This document shows, in pieces, positions 22,961-34,329 of a stretch of DNA of 64,000 nt. The notes under the pieces were generated by a model that was given only the letters and a program-made list of their open reading frames with translations, ran no database searches and was not told the DNA's origin. The stretch's first letter is position 1, and each line of letters begins with the position of its first letter. The position numbers were made by a program, and so were the translations under genes. The stretch is from NCBI GenBank assembly GCA_035048495.1, contig CM068552.1, forward strand, positions 28,832,154-28,896,153, given 5' to 3'. Origin of the DNA: Euptelea pleiosperma. Taxonomy: Eukaryota > Streptophyta > Magnoliopsida > Ranunculales > Eupteleaceae.

Positions 22961-24690
22961 AATCTTTCAATGCCAGAACTAACCACACCCCTTCCTCCAA
23001 CAAGAGCGACACCGACCACAAGCATGCTTCCAATGCCCTTGTTCACAAAAGAAGATCCCACCCATCATTGTTTTTGCTATCAAATTGAGTTTCATCCAAG
23101 CTCAAGTAAGCGGTGCACCAAGAACTATCCTCCTCTAAGCATTAACCTTTTGCTTCAATCCTTTATGTATCAACCTTTGCTTCAATTCTTTATTCGTTGG
23201 GTTTTCAAAATACAATGGAGCATCTTGTGTGATTTGCCTTCCAATGCCTCTACCATAATGCTTCTTATAAAACGTGTCCATTGAGGTATTCATCCATGCC
23301 CTCACGTTCCTTTTCTTCCAAATTCCCTATGGCATTGATGGCCATTGGATTTCTGTAAAAGAATTTTACACATTTATCACCAGAGGTCAACACCACATGT
23401 TACAAAATTGAATAAGTTAATTGGTGTAGCATACTATCGATGACATGGAAATAAACCACAAAGCAAGACGGGCATACAAGTCTTGCTCAATGACAAAGAA
23501 AAATATAAGTTTGTTTCTTTAAGTGCATTATGGATAGCAATGGATCTCAAAGAATCAATATTTATCAAGATTTTGTCTTTCAGAAGAATGCAAGTGTGTG
23601 TTTCTACTCACGTTGGTGGTGCAATGGATTAAAGTTATTGTGTAAAGCAATAACCTTGGTTATTGCATAAAGATTAAGTAATTAAAAAACAAAAGAAAGA
23701 ACAAAAAGAGCCACTTAAGGTTATTGCATAGAGATTAATTAAGTAATTAGAAAAAGAACCACTACATCCCTCAACCATAATTAACGTATAGAGGCATGTT
23801 GATGAAAACCTTTCAATTCTAACATGGAGAGTAGCTCCACTAATGCTCTTCCTACACATGGCCTATACATACACCTCAACGAACAAAGCTTGGTTCTCAC
23901 AAATGTCAAGGGTGCTCATATTAGCTTTCACTTTAGGGTTGTGAGCTCCCCCTAAAAATTAGAAAACAAAAGGATGCTAGCAAACAATCCCCTCTAACAT
24001 GAATCCATCTCAATAGAACCATAGGATGATAACACGAATAGTTCCAAACAAATAGAACCAATGTGATTTCCATGCGCCAAAGTGTACTAACATGTCTATC
24101 TCTCAATCTAGGTAATTAGCATCAATGAACATCCGCCATCACTTCATCAACAAAGCCACACAGGAATTCTGAATGCATTATCCCATGATAGTATTGACAT
24201 TTTCAAGGCCACTCCCCCGTGGGAGAAACATACCTCTCCAGACACCTTATGCCACTTCATGCATCAATTGCTCAACTTCAAGTATGGATATTGTCATCAC
24301 CCAAGTCCATTCAGAATGACATGTTTGGTATGAAAATCATGTTGCCTCCAAGAATTATTCAACCCTACACACACACACACACATACACACACCCCAAAAG
24401 AAAAAGAAAAACGTAATTGGCCTTGAAGGGCCCCTGTTATATTTGTTTTCTTCCACGCTTTGATCAATTCCATCTTTTAGAAGGGAAGAGATAGAGAGAG
24501 AAGAGAAGAGAGATTTATCTTGGTTTGACATTACCACTTACCGAAAGAAATCAAACAAATGAGAAAGCGGAGAAGAAATTAGTGACCCTCAGTGTTCAAT
24601 GCCATCCACAATCTTATCATCCAAAACATGGTGGATATATTGCACTAGTAATTAGAGTGCAAGACATGATATCATCATTGTTTACAACTT
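22961..24690. other. intergenic DNA with an imperfect duplication and a CA microsatellite
   Basis: No gene recognised. A word containing GGTTATTGCATA and GATTAA(G)TAATTA is duplicated imperfectly at about 23658-23715 and 23718-23765. A CA-rich microsatellite runs 24367-24391. Confidence 0.45.
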
Positions 24691-24700
24691 GAATTCCATA

Positions 24701-24863
24701 CAAGGATTTAAATTTCGGTGAGGCCAAAAACCAAAATTTCGGGGGATATTTCCAAATTTCGGTGGATTTCGTTATAGAAAGCTATATTTCGGGAATTTCG
24801 GTAACCACCGAAACCGAAGTTTCGGCCAAAATTTCGGTGTTTCAGCCGAAATTTAAAACCTTG
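24701..24863. mobile_element. word-repeat element, TTTCGG type, short copy
   Basis: 163 bp. Left end CAAGGATTTAAATTTCGG; right end CCGAAATTTAAAACCTTG, a near-perfect 18-bp terminal inverted repeat. Exact 8-bp direct repeats ATTCCATA flank it (24693-24700 and 24864-24871). The interior is almost wholly TTTCGG-like words. Same word as 308-627. Confidence 0.8.
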
Positions 24864-24897
24864 ATTCCATATCTAATTCGCATTTCTAACTATGCTA

Positions 24898-25237
24898 CTA
24901 TGTTGTATTGAAACAGGTACGAGTGTCAAAATACAAAACAGGTCCAGAGTGTCCTACTTTTGCAAACATGAAAAATAGGATTTGTGGACTTGGCAATATA
25001 ATTTAAAAACAAAATAGTTTCTTTTATAATAATAAGGATAATAGTAGATAATTTGATGTGATATCTTAAATTCGTATCATATACCTATAGACGAGAGAAT
25101 ACATAAAATTTGATGTTACATCTGTTGCGTAAAAAATTTCAATCCAGGATGTGTCGAAACAGAATCCATGGGTTTCGGAATTCAGCACGTGTCTGACACA
25201 ACTACTTCACACGTTTAGAATAATCTATGCAACATAG
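24898..25237. mobile_element. probable word-repeat element, GTGTC type
   Basis: 340 bp with ends CTATGTTGTATTGA and CTATGCAACATAG (inverted repeat CTATGTTG). The words GAGTGTC, GTGTCGAAAC and GTGTCTGACAC recur next to each end. Candidate target sites (CTATGCTA and GTGCATAA) do not match, so the limits are less sure. Confidence 0.45.
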
Positions 25238-26072
25238 GTGCATAAGTTGATTAGAATTCCCAAGTCTATGTTAGCAACCAGGATTGCTAAGACATTAAGT
25301 ATCATTGTGCAAATAGGTCGAATGATTAGTTTGCAAGACTACACAAACATTATAAGCGACACGTGAACTATGTGAACAGCATTATAACAGACAAAATCCT
25401 CCTCCCTGGTTAGAGAACTCCCTCTTTCCTGTCTCTTCTGATTTGGCGCATAGCATTCAATTCCTACTCTCAACTGAGCTCCACTCCACATCTAGCATTC
25501 TCCGGCTAAGAAGAAGAACCAATGCATTCAAAACCTATAAGGCGTTAGATTTTCCTCTGGATTCAACTATACAACGAAAAAAAGGAGAGAGAGAGAGGGG
25601 GAAAACTAGGGTTTCCTTAAAGCTTCAACTGTAAATGAAACCCATATGCGTAAACGCGGAACGCCAATCAAACTCATCATCAAACGTCAAACCCACAGGC
25701 CTAAAACAAATAATTTAACTAACAGCTATTCACAAACACCAATAGCATAACGATTCAGATCAAAACAACCAAGAACAACAGCAACCCAGTTCAATAAAAA
25801 CCCTAAACGAATCAAAAATTAAACAAAAGTGAATAACAAATCAAAGAAGAATGAATATACAAAACCGCACCTTCGAATCAATGAAAACCCATCGCAAAGA
25901 GCGCTCAAAGGAACCCTAAAAGAGAGATGAAATGGAGATGTGAAGGAATGAGTGGACTAGAAGGGTCCGCCATTGAAGAACAGAGAGAGAGGGAATTCAA
26001 ACCCCGCAAACTATACGAAGGACATATTTTGGCTTTTCCGGAATTTATCAGTAGGTATTCTAATACATCTTT
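25238..26072 (-). promoter_or_regulatory. possible decayed 5' leader/first exon on the minus strand
   Basis: Around 26000-25870 the minus strand reads a CT-rich leader, then ATG with MADPSSPLIPSHLHF in a short frame, and then a donor-like GATTCGAAG/GTGCGG near 25870. A purine-rich run (25580-25602) and further text lie to the left. It looks like a promoter-proximal fragment of a plant gene, but no downstream coding exon was recognised. Confidence 0.25.
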
Positions 26073-26919
26073 GGGAATTTTTGACATATCCCCCCATGTT
26101 ATCTTTGAAATTTGACATACCCCCCACACTTTGAAAAAGCTGACATGCCCCCCTATGACTTGGTCCAAGGTCAGTTGACCAATGTTGACCCGAGTTGACC
26201 AGTATATTTTACATTAAAATACAAAAATAACCTTGTCTTCAACCTTGGAACAAGGGTTTGGACCAAAACAAAACCCCCAAATCAAATGGCTGTGGTGTAT
26301 GGCAAGCCAAATCAAATGACCGGAGTCTCATGCCGGTCATTCACCACTCCGACAAAAATTAAAAAAACCATTGGCCCATTGGGTTGTCCGATCATAGACT
26401 CGAGCTTGTATTGTTCAAAAATATCCAATCAATATATGGAGTGGGAATCTCCAATGTTAGTTGAGATAATAAGAAAAGATTCAAAGCTTAATATTTGTAT
26501 TACAATGCCACTTCAGCCCTAGAAGTTTTTATTTTTAAGTTGGTGTTCTAAGACAAAAAAAAAAAAAGGTAAAACTCCGGATACCAATGGGTTTTTTAAT
26601 TTTCGCCGGAGTGGTGGATGACCGGCATTAGACTCTGGTGGGTTGGTCTCCGGTGATGGACAACTAGCCCATTGGTATCTCTTGGCTTGCCGTCCGCGAC
26701 ATCCATTTGATTTGGGGGTTTGGTTTTGATCAAAACCCTTGCTCCATGGTTGAAGACAAGGGTAATTCTGTCTTTTAATGTAAAATATTATGGTCAACTC
26801 GAGTCAACATTGGTCAACTGACCTTGGACCAGGTCATAGGGGGGTATATCAGCTTTTTCAAAGTGTGGGGAGTATGTCAAATTTCAAAGATAACATGGGG
26901 GGGTATGTCGAAAATTCCC
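26073..26919. mobile_element. 847-bp inverted-repeat element with 9-bp target duplication (Mutator-like)
   Basis: The ends GGGAATTTTTGACATATCCC and, on the other strand, GGGAATTTTCGACATACCCC start inverted arms of more than 200 bp. The arms share GTCAGTTGACCAATGTTGAC and continue, with small gaps, toward the centre (AATGCCGGTCAT and CCACTCCG on both arms). Exact 9-bp direct repeats TACATCTTT flank it (26064-26072 and 26920-26928). Long inverted arms with a 9-bp duplication are the hallmark of Mutator-like elements. It has no transposase; non-autonomous. Confidence 0.85.
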
Positions 26920-27059
26920 TACATCTTTACCTACCGTATAAAACGGTCTACGGGTTCAACAAATAATACAGATGGGTCCCATTAATGGGCAGTCCAGATT
27001 GATGAGAATGTCCTCTGCTTGGCATGGAACACTAGAGATGAGCCCTAGTTTGCCGTCCC

Positions 27060-27400
27060 CAATAAGTTCAAAGTTTTAAGTCCTCTTCCAAAAATGCCAC
27101 GTGGTACACTTTTTTGGCCTACAGATTGATGCATGTATGCTTCACCTCTTGATGGATACACCAAAAAATCATTTTAATTGGTGATTTCTACCGTTGGATT
27201 TCAGCATTTTAATGAGGTGATTTCTGGTCGTTTGATTTTGGACATTTTTTTTGGTTGCTAAAATCTAACTGCTGGAGATCACCATTCAAGCTTATTTTTG
27301 GTGTATAGGTTCACCAAGAGGTAGGCCAAACATCCATAAGGTCAGTGGGCTCGAAATAGTGCTCCATGTGGCATTTTGGAAGGGGGGGAGAGGACATCAA
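27060..27400. mobile_element. foldback MITE of the GCCACGTGG family
   Basis: Inverted arms: left CCTCTTCCAAAAATGCCACG then TGATGCATG; right, on the other strand, CCCTTCCAAAATGCCACATGG then TTATGGATG. The centre holds paired AATC-AACGG-TAGAAATCACC text. Related copies lie at about 58872-59225, 59450-59640, 60559-60889, 62762-63090 and 63229-63430. Target duplication not resolved. Confidence 0.65.
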
Positions 27401-27444
27401 ATATTTTCAATAGTTGGTGATTCTGCCTAAGGTAAAAAAAAAAA

Positions 27445-27832
27445 GGGTCGGGCTCATGGGACCCCATTTCTGACCCCTTTTTTCACCCCAATCTTGGTGT
27501 ACCCACGTAGAAGATGAATCAATGGCTGATTTTTGGTGGGGATGATAACCTCACCATATAGATCACCCCAACAAAAAATCAGCCCATTCCGAAATTTCTA
27601 ACCCCATCAAATGTGGTTTTCAAGTTCCACGGTAAAAATCAACGGTCCATAATTCGTCAGCTTCTAAATCAGTTTATGAATATCGAAATGATTTGAAATT
27701 TTGTGAGCATGATCTCCTCACCATAGAGATCATCCTCGCCAAAAATCAGCCATTGATTCATCTTCTATGTGGGTATACCAAGATGGGGATCAAAAAAGGG
27801 GGTCAGAAATGGGGGTCCCTTGAGCCCGACCC
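27445..27832. mobile_element. 388-bp GGGTCGGGCTC MITE, copy 1 (Mutator-like)
   Basis: Starts GGGTCGGGCTCATGGGACCC and ends in the complement (GGGTCCCTTGAGCCCGACCC). Nine A residues precede (27436-27444) and nine follow (27833-27841), consistent with a 9-bp duplication of an A-tract. The interior is colinear with 28273-28650. Confidence 0.8.
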
Positions 27833-28272
27833 AAAAAAAAATATGGTACATGAAAAGTTTGACTATAATTCGAGTTTGTTGGATCACAAAATCCCGCAAA
27901 AACAAAAAAAAAAAAACGAAAACCGATGAAGTCTTACTGAATTGAGTAAAAACACAAACAATGAATTTTGAAAGGATCAAAATTTGGAAATAAAATAATG
28001 ATTAAAATCTGAATTTTTGAAATAGTCAAACTAAATAATGTCAAGCATCTAGTAAACCCTCCAAATAGTGATGATTTTGTTATAGGTGAGGTGGAATTTT
28101 AGTAATTTGATTATTTTAGGAATAAGGGAGTAGATAGACTTTCTAGTTAAAGAATTTTACTAATTTTGGGTGATGAAGAGGTTAAGATGATCGATAAGAT
28201 AAAAGACAGATTAATTAAGAGAATGGAGTGTGATGGAGATTTTAGGAGGAAAAGTTAAGAGAATTTAATTAA

Positions 28273-28650
28273 GGGTCGGGCTCAAGGGACCCCCATTTCT
28301 GACCCCCATCTTGGCATACCCACGTAGAAGATGAATCAATGGCTGATTTTTGGTGGGGATGATAACCTCACCATACAGATCACACCAACAAAAAAATCAG
28401 CCCATTCTGAAATTTCTAACCCCATCAAATGTGGTTTTAAAGTTACACGGTAAAAATCGACGGTCCATAATGCTTCAGCTTCTAAACCAGTCTATGAATA
28501 TCAGAATGATTTGAATTTTTGTGAGGATGATCTCCTCACCATAAAGATCATCCATACCAAAAATCAGCCATTGATTCATCTTCTACATGGGTACGCCAAG
28601 ATGGGGATAAAAAAAGGGGGTTAGAAATGGGGGTCCCTTGAACCCGACCC
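28273..28650. mobile_element. 378-bp GGGTCGGGCTC MITE, copy 2 (Mutator-like)
   Basis: Same family as 27445-27832, same orientation. Starts GGGTCGGGCTCAAGGGACCC, ends in its complement, and is flanked by exact 9-bp repeats TTTAATTAA (28264-28272, 28651-28659). The interior includes paired GATGATCTCCTCACCAT and AATCAGCCATTGATTCATC words. A fragment related to this family lies near 56260-56340. Confidence 0.85.
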
Positions 28651-28739
28651 TTTAATTAACCCATAAAAACTCTTTTTAAACCCTCAAATTTGTTATTTAC
28701 AAGATGAGCCAAGTGAGCATTCAAAATTTAAAATGCTAA

Positions 28740-30792
28740 GGCCCTACTTGGTATCGCCACAAATATTTGCATTTTAAATGTTTGTAGTCATAACCATTTT
28801 CTGTAGCATGGTATCAAGCTAGCTGTAAAATCTGTTGTAAAGATTTTTTGCTGCTTAGGTGGAGGGTGCAATGCAAATATTTTCATTATTTTCTTTTTTA
28901 CTTGCATGAGTAGCGTTCTTATTCCTTTTCAACGATTTCTACCATAACAACACTCAAATTCTAGTCATCTGATGGGATTAACAAAATAGTTTCATCAAAT
29001 CAAACATGATAACGAAAAAATATGTTTAATCAAATCAAACATGATAACAAAAAAGAGATATGTCAAACAAATGTACTATGAAATAGTTTTAACATAACAA
29101 ACATTTTAAAATGAACCCATGACATCTCCTTTGAATTGTTTTCTATATATCATGTATTTCTTCCAACATCTCCCTTTTGTATTCAACATCTCTAACAAGA
29201 AATTTCTACCTCCAAAGCATCTTTCATTAGAATTGCAAATACATAGTCTAAGTAATACCGAGTAAATCTTTCTATTTTCATAATCTCTGTATGCAATCTT
29301 GTTGAGAATGCTAAACAATATAAATCATTTCCCATTTCTTCAATCCTTGCATCCATGTGCCAAACATATCTTTCACAACTTTTACTTCACGTGGTTTCTT
29401 ACCATGTTGCCTTTTTGTGTCGAGATCAACTGGAGCATCAAGGCCACTCTTTGCGAAGCTACCAATGGCATGATCATTGCCAATGATAATTTCCAAGATG
29501 TCAAAATCCCACTTACATCCCTTTCTGGGGAAAAACTTGAATTTTGGTTTTTCTACATGAACCCAATAAAAATGCATATAAGAATAATATTATTATAATA
29601 TAAAAATTACTATAAAGAAATTTGTAAGATATGGACAAAAATCATGCCTATAAGAGCACGTTCCAAACATCACCAGGTGCAATAATCGTTTTCTTCACAA
29701 GGTCCCAACCAAAGCCACTTTTACTTTTTAAAGTACAAAAAGAGTGGTATTCAATTTTCATTGTGCGTAATCGACTATCAATGTTTTTCCTTGTCACATG
29801 GACGTCGGCTTTCGCTGCGATGGCAAGTTCCTCCATCCATTCCCTATCTTATTGCTAAGTCCTTTTTGCTCTACTAATATCTCCATTAAAACTGTATCAG
29901 TGATAGGGGTCCACCTAAATTGTTTACCATTTCCCTTGCTTTCCACTTCTCCCATTAAATTACCTGATGACATTGCTATAACAATTACAATTGTTAAATC
30001 AATAGAATCACAACAAACAAGTATATAAGATGTTATAAATAGAGACCGCTACCTAACCTTAATCACAAAAAGGGAGGTTGAAGATTGCGGCAGCTAAGGT
30101 AACAAAAGCAAGGGGCTAAGGTAGTGAATCCCTCCACCAAAATCATGGAATCATCTAAACAACAATTTCGGTTAGGTTCAAATCGGTTCATGTAAGCTTA
30201 AATGGTTTAGGTCTTTAAATAAACAGTTAATGGGCGGATGAACAATGATATTGATTTTACACAAAAACTATATAGATAAACCATAAACCAAACACCAAGA
30301 GAGACAAATCACTATCTAAAACACACATAGACGAAATAAACTACAAATCAGAGGCAAAATGAATTACAAATCAGAGACAATGAATATGATTGATCTCAAA
30401 TGCTTGTAAAGATCCAAACACTAACCCATGCAACTATGATCCAAGCCCTAACTGTGCAATAAAGAGAGAGAAAGGGAGAAGGAAGAGAAGATTACCTCTT
30501 CTAGTTGATCTTGAGGAGGAGAAAGGAGAGGAGAGGAGATGACGATCGAGCTCTTATGACTTTTCACCATTTTTTTCTCAGTCGAACCTACTTGACTTAG
30601 TTAACAATGAAAAGTGATTGTTTGCAGCCACTTTTGGCTGAGAACATTAGCAACGGAAATGAAAAAAAAAATAGGGGTCCACGTTAATATTTACCCAAGT
30701 AAATAATGGAAAGATGCAACCACACTTAGAAATGCAAAATTTATGTTGCAAATGTTTGCACACAAATATTTGCAGCGATACCAAGCACAGCC
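28740..30792. mobile_element. PIF/Harbinger-type element
   Basis: 2,053 bp with terminal inverted repeats GGCCCTACTTGGTATCGC (left) and GGCTGTGCTTGGTATCGC (right, other strand). Similarity continues through CAAATATTTG, and TAA duplications flank it (28737-28739, 30793-30795). A GG...TTGGTA terminus with a TAA target is typical of PIF/Harbinger. It carries a broken Myb/SANT-like gene but no DDE nuclease, so it depended on another copy for movement. Confidence 0.8.
29311..29973 (-). pseudogene. Myb/SANT-like DNA-binding protein of the Harbinger element
   Basis: Starts at ATG 29973. The first frame has QFRWTPITDTVLMEILVEQK, a Myb/SANT-like start with a tryptophan and a helix. After a frameshift near 29840 it continues with the middle segment (LRTMKIEYHSF, SGFGWDLVKKTIIAP, DVWNVLL). 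After an in-frame stop near 29648 a third frame has KGCKWDFDILEIIIGND, the family's last block. In PIF/Harbinger transposons this second protein binds DNA and partners the nuclease. At least two breaks make this copy inactive. Confidence 0.7.
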
Positions 30793-30795
30793 TAA

Positions 30796-31200
30796 GTAAC
30801 AATTAATCCAAAGTTAATCTATAATCATATCAAATAAGAAAAGAAAAATCCATAAATGCTATTAAAAAATTGGATCTAAGAGAGTTAAATATATATTCTA
30901 AGTAATAATCAACACAAACTAAAAAGTATTATCCATAAGCATCATACTTCAAACTTCATAAAAGTTATGAATAGGATGCTTTCCTTTTTATTGCCTGTAA
31001 TTTAAATAAAATTCTTTGATTAGGGTAAGCACCTAAAAGTGAATTAAAAATTATGAATAGTTTTATGTTAAAAACATAGAATATGAAATGAAAGAAACAA
31101 CACAGAATTAACAAAAAGAGAATTGTTGATGCATTTACTCTCATATAAATCTATATGCAAAAGTTTTGACCACTTGTTCATGGTCTTATAATGTTGGACG
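30796..31200. other. AT-rich intergenic DNA, nothing recognised
   Basis: No gene, repeat or RNA that I can support between the Harbinger element and the LINE. Confidence 0.5.
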
Positions 31201-31527
31201 AAAATGATACATCAATCGTTTAGGATGCCATTTTGTGTAATTTTTGAAACCCCATTTTATCATTCAACCCATGCAGAGTCACTCACTCTCATGAAGATGG
31301 CCTAAACTGCCCTCATGAAACTCCATTTTACCCTTCAACCCATGTCGAACAGCTTTCTTCGCCTCTGTTTTTCTCCTCCTACTCATCTCTTGGTGCGAGT
31401 AAGGTGGAGCCTTCGGGCTCTTGAATCGTCTTGATGAAGGTCTTCATCCCTTAGGCTCTTGTTTGGAGGATTCTGATCTTCTTACCCTCGCATCCAATCC
31501 TTCCAGCAACGTATTGTTAAGCCTCGT

Positions 31528-32597
31528 TTGGCAGGTAATATCGAACCATCTTCTTCTTTAGCTCACATAGAATCTTCTGATCCCACTATGCCTGTTGCTG
31601 ATAAATCTATTCTTGGAGCCCGCCCCAAATCCTATGCTGATGTAACTAAACCCAAACCGATCTTCTGCCGGGGTTGCATCGATCTTCTTGTCCTTGATAT
31701 GAGAGGTGACTTCTCGTCTATTAAAATTCCCAAAAGTGTAGTCGAGAAAGGATTATAATTATGTAAATTTGCCTTGGTTGGCAGATTAGATCTGAGGAAA
31801 ATTAGTATCGATGATATTCGTTCTAGAACTAAGATTATTTGGCACCCCTCTGGTGATTGGTGCGCCACCCCCTTGGGCAAATGCTATATCATATTCAGAT
31901 TCACAAACCCAAAAGATATGAATCGCATCTGGAGGGGAGGACCATGGCTCTTTGCCAATCAACTGATCATGCTTTCCCAATGGACTCCTAACTTCCATCC
32001 GAATAATCATAAGCATTCTTGAGCACTAGTTTGGGTCAAATTTCTAGGACTCAGCTTAGAATATTGGGAGACTGATATATTACTGGCAATGGAAAATACT
32101 TTGGGTAATCTTGTCAGAATCGACTCCAATACAATGGAGAGAAAATTGGGATACTTTAATTTGCTAATGTTCTAGTAGATGTAGATCTTGCAAACCCTAT
32201 CCCTGACAAAATGCTCGTGGAGATTGAAGCTACAGGAGAATTCTGGCAAAGGGTGGAGATAGGGAAAACATCAAAGTATTGCAACCATTGCAAGATTGTC
32301 AATCATTTGGTGTCTGATTGTCGGGTTATTAAAGCTCTATACAAAGAAATAGAGAAACCTGCTCCTGAGAGCAAGGTACATGATCGTGATAATGTTTCGA
32401 AGAAGAAATGGAAGATAAAAAAGAATAAACCTACTATTGTTGTTGATGAGCAAGCTAAGGAGCAGTGCAAGCCTGGTCCTTTGATAACGGAAGATCATCA
32501 ATTGCATTCTTCGGGCCGAGAGATCAGCCCCAGTGCTAAAGTGGTCTCCACCGGTGAAATTGTCCCTAAGTCATTATCTTCTGTAGGCTGCATATAG
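31528..32597 (+). pseudogene. LINE ORF1: DUF4283 and CCHC zinc knuckle
   Basis: Text typical of plant LINE ORF1 proteins: SYADVTKPKP near the start, a DUF4283 region (31750-32200) with GKCYIIFRF and WRGGPWLFANQLIMLSQW, then a CCHC knuckle C-x2-C-x4-H-x4-C at 32280-32321 (CNHCKIVNHLVSDC). These proteins bind the element RNA. Stops after 31756, 32020 and near 32175 break the frame. Confidence 0.75.
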
Positions 32598-33034
32598 ACG
32601 TACCTGCCTCCTTATCTTCATCAAAATCAGATGAAAAGGATGCAATTTTAGAATGGGAAGATATCCCCAATTCCTTCTCTATTCATATAGACTTACTTAA
32701 TGAAGAAGGCATTATCATTCTAAATACATCTCCACAAAGGGAATCCCTATTTTAGTTGTTGATCATGGGCCCACTCTCTTAGAAGACAATCAGATCTCAG
32801 CTACCAAGGAAGCGGACACTATTCTGGCTGCTATGTATCCTAGCTCTCAACAACAACTGATTTTGTCTATAGTCTCTCCTAGAGATTCAGTCGAATAACA
32901 ACTTAACCAATCTCCTTGGCACCTTAAAACGAAGAAAGGTTCTATTATTATTCTTCGGAGGAAGTTACAAGATCTTTTTCCTCCAGATCTGGTAAGTTAC
33001 CTCAATCAAGGTAACTCTCCTTCTACTTTCTGTC

Positions 33035-33719
33035 ATGCAGGTTCTGTTTTGGAACATTAGAGGGCTGGCTAATCCCAATACTTACAATGCTCTCAAGAAA
33101 CTTATATCCCAATCACACCCTGAGATAGTGAGCATTGTAGAGCCTCTTATCAAACCGTGCAAGATGAATGCTAGACTTTGTGCTGGTGTTAATTTAGCCA
33201 AAAATAGTCCTATCAAACTTGGTAATATATGGGTGTTGAGGCGTGTAGACATGCAACAACCAACTGTGTTCTCTTCATCAGACCAGCAAGTCACCATTGT
33301 CATTGATAATTGCCTTGTCACTACTGTGCATGCCAAGTGCACAACCGTAGCTAGAAGAAGTCTTTGGGAAGAACTTTTCCAGATTAGTAGAGATGGTAGA
33401 CCATGGCTTTTGGTGGGTGACTTCAACACTATTTCCAACCCAGTTGAGAAATATGGAGGATTGCCACTTATCCCTCAGGTGATGGATGACTTCAACGATA
33501 TGATTGATAGATGTAATATCCTACATGTATAGAAATTTGGGCTACGATATATATTCTTGGTGCAATCAACAGATGAGACATAGGCGTATACTAAGTTTTC
33601 TTGATCGTATTCTCTGCAATCAAGCTTGGCTATGCAAACATTCAGGTTGGAGATACAAGATTCTTCCTCGTTCATGCTTTGAAATGGTTCACATAATCGG
33701 GTCCACAACTAATGAATGA
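33035..33719 (+). pseudogene. LINE ORF2 endonuclease (APE-type)
   Basis: Starts MQVLFWNIRGLANP. Catalytic-type residues of the exonuclease-endonuclease-phosphatase fold are visible: Asn in WNIRG, Glu in VEPLI, and Asp/Asn in VGDFNTI. It nicks target DNA to prime reverse transcription. The frame changes near 33530 and continues with RILSFLDRILCNQ before the break at 33719. Confidence 0.8.
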
Positions 33720-34320
33720 TTGATCAACTCTTTGTGCGGTCCATAAACAAAAATCAAAACTTTTTGGGTCCACTAACCCATAAAATAATGTATCCACCTA
33801 TTGTGGGTCTATCCATCAAAAATCAACCCAGATGGTGGTCTTTAGGTGATCCACCACTTGATGGACCCAATCGCACCACAAATTTGGTCGTTGGATTATT
33901 AAGGTGTAAGTGTCACAGCTTAATTGGTATTGGACACCACAATTATTTATCCTATTATTATTTATATATTTTATTTATTTTATTGTGGTAGAGGCCAGCC
34001 ATATGGGCTATCCATAACTAATGTAGACTTTTCAAAAGCACAAGACCCATTTTTTTAGTTATAATTTTTTTTTTAAAGTTTTAGCAAGCATGCCTTATAC
34101 ACATCTTAGGGTAATTCGACGTGTTAACGAGGTCTGTGTGGCCAAATTCCTTACATATTTCGTTACTCACCCCCAACACATCCCCACTTAGGGTTAGATT
34201 CGCATTGAAAACTCTCGAAAACTCTGATAAAGTAACCAAAACTCTCCAAATGAGCCAGGAAAGTTCAAGAAGGTGTAAGACATACTCTCATATACCAGTA
34301 AATGACAAGAAAAAGACTTA
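33720..34320. other. MITE-like fragment and AT-rich DNA
   Basis: 33725-33905 contains GGTCCA, AATCAAC and GATGGACC words in loosely inverted arrangement, like the other foldback MITEs, but too decayed to bound. The remainder is AT-rich without gene signal. Confidence 0.4.
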
Positions 34321-34329
34321 TAGCTGATG

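Larger units (their letters stand above)
31201..33719 (+). mobile_element. 5' part of a plant L1-type LINE
   Basis: Plus strand: leader, ORF1 (about 31528-32900) and the endonuclease part of ORF2 (33035-33719). The sequence then ends abruptly in unrelated MITE-like DNA, so the reverse transcriptase is missing. This is unusual, because LINEs normally lose their 5' end. It suggests a later deletion or a secondary insertion. Confidence 0.8.

Noticed and set aside
25443..25634. 63-residue plus-strand frame starting MAHSIQFLLSTELHS
   Set aside because: Ends in a GA-rich repeat; no domain, no transit-peptide-plus-mature-protein structure visible.
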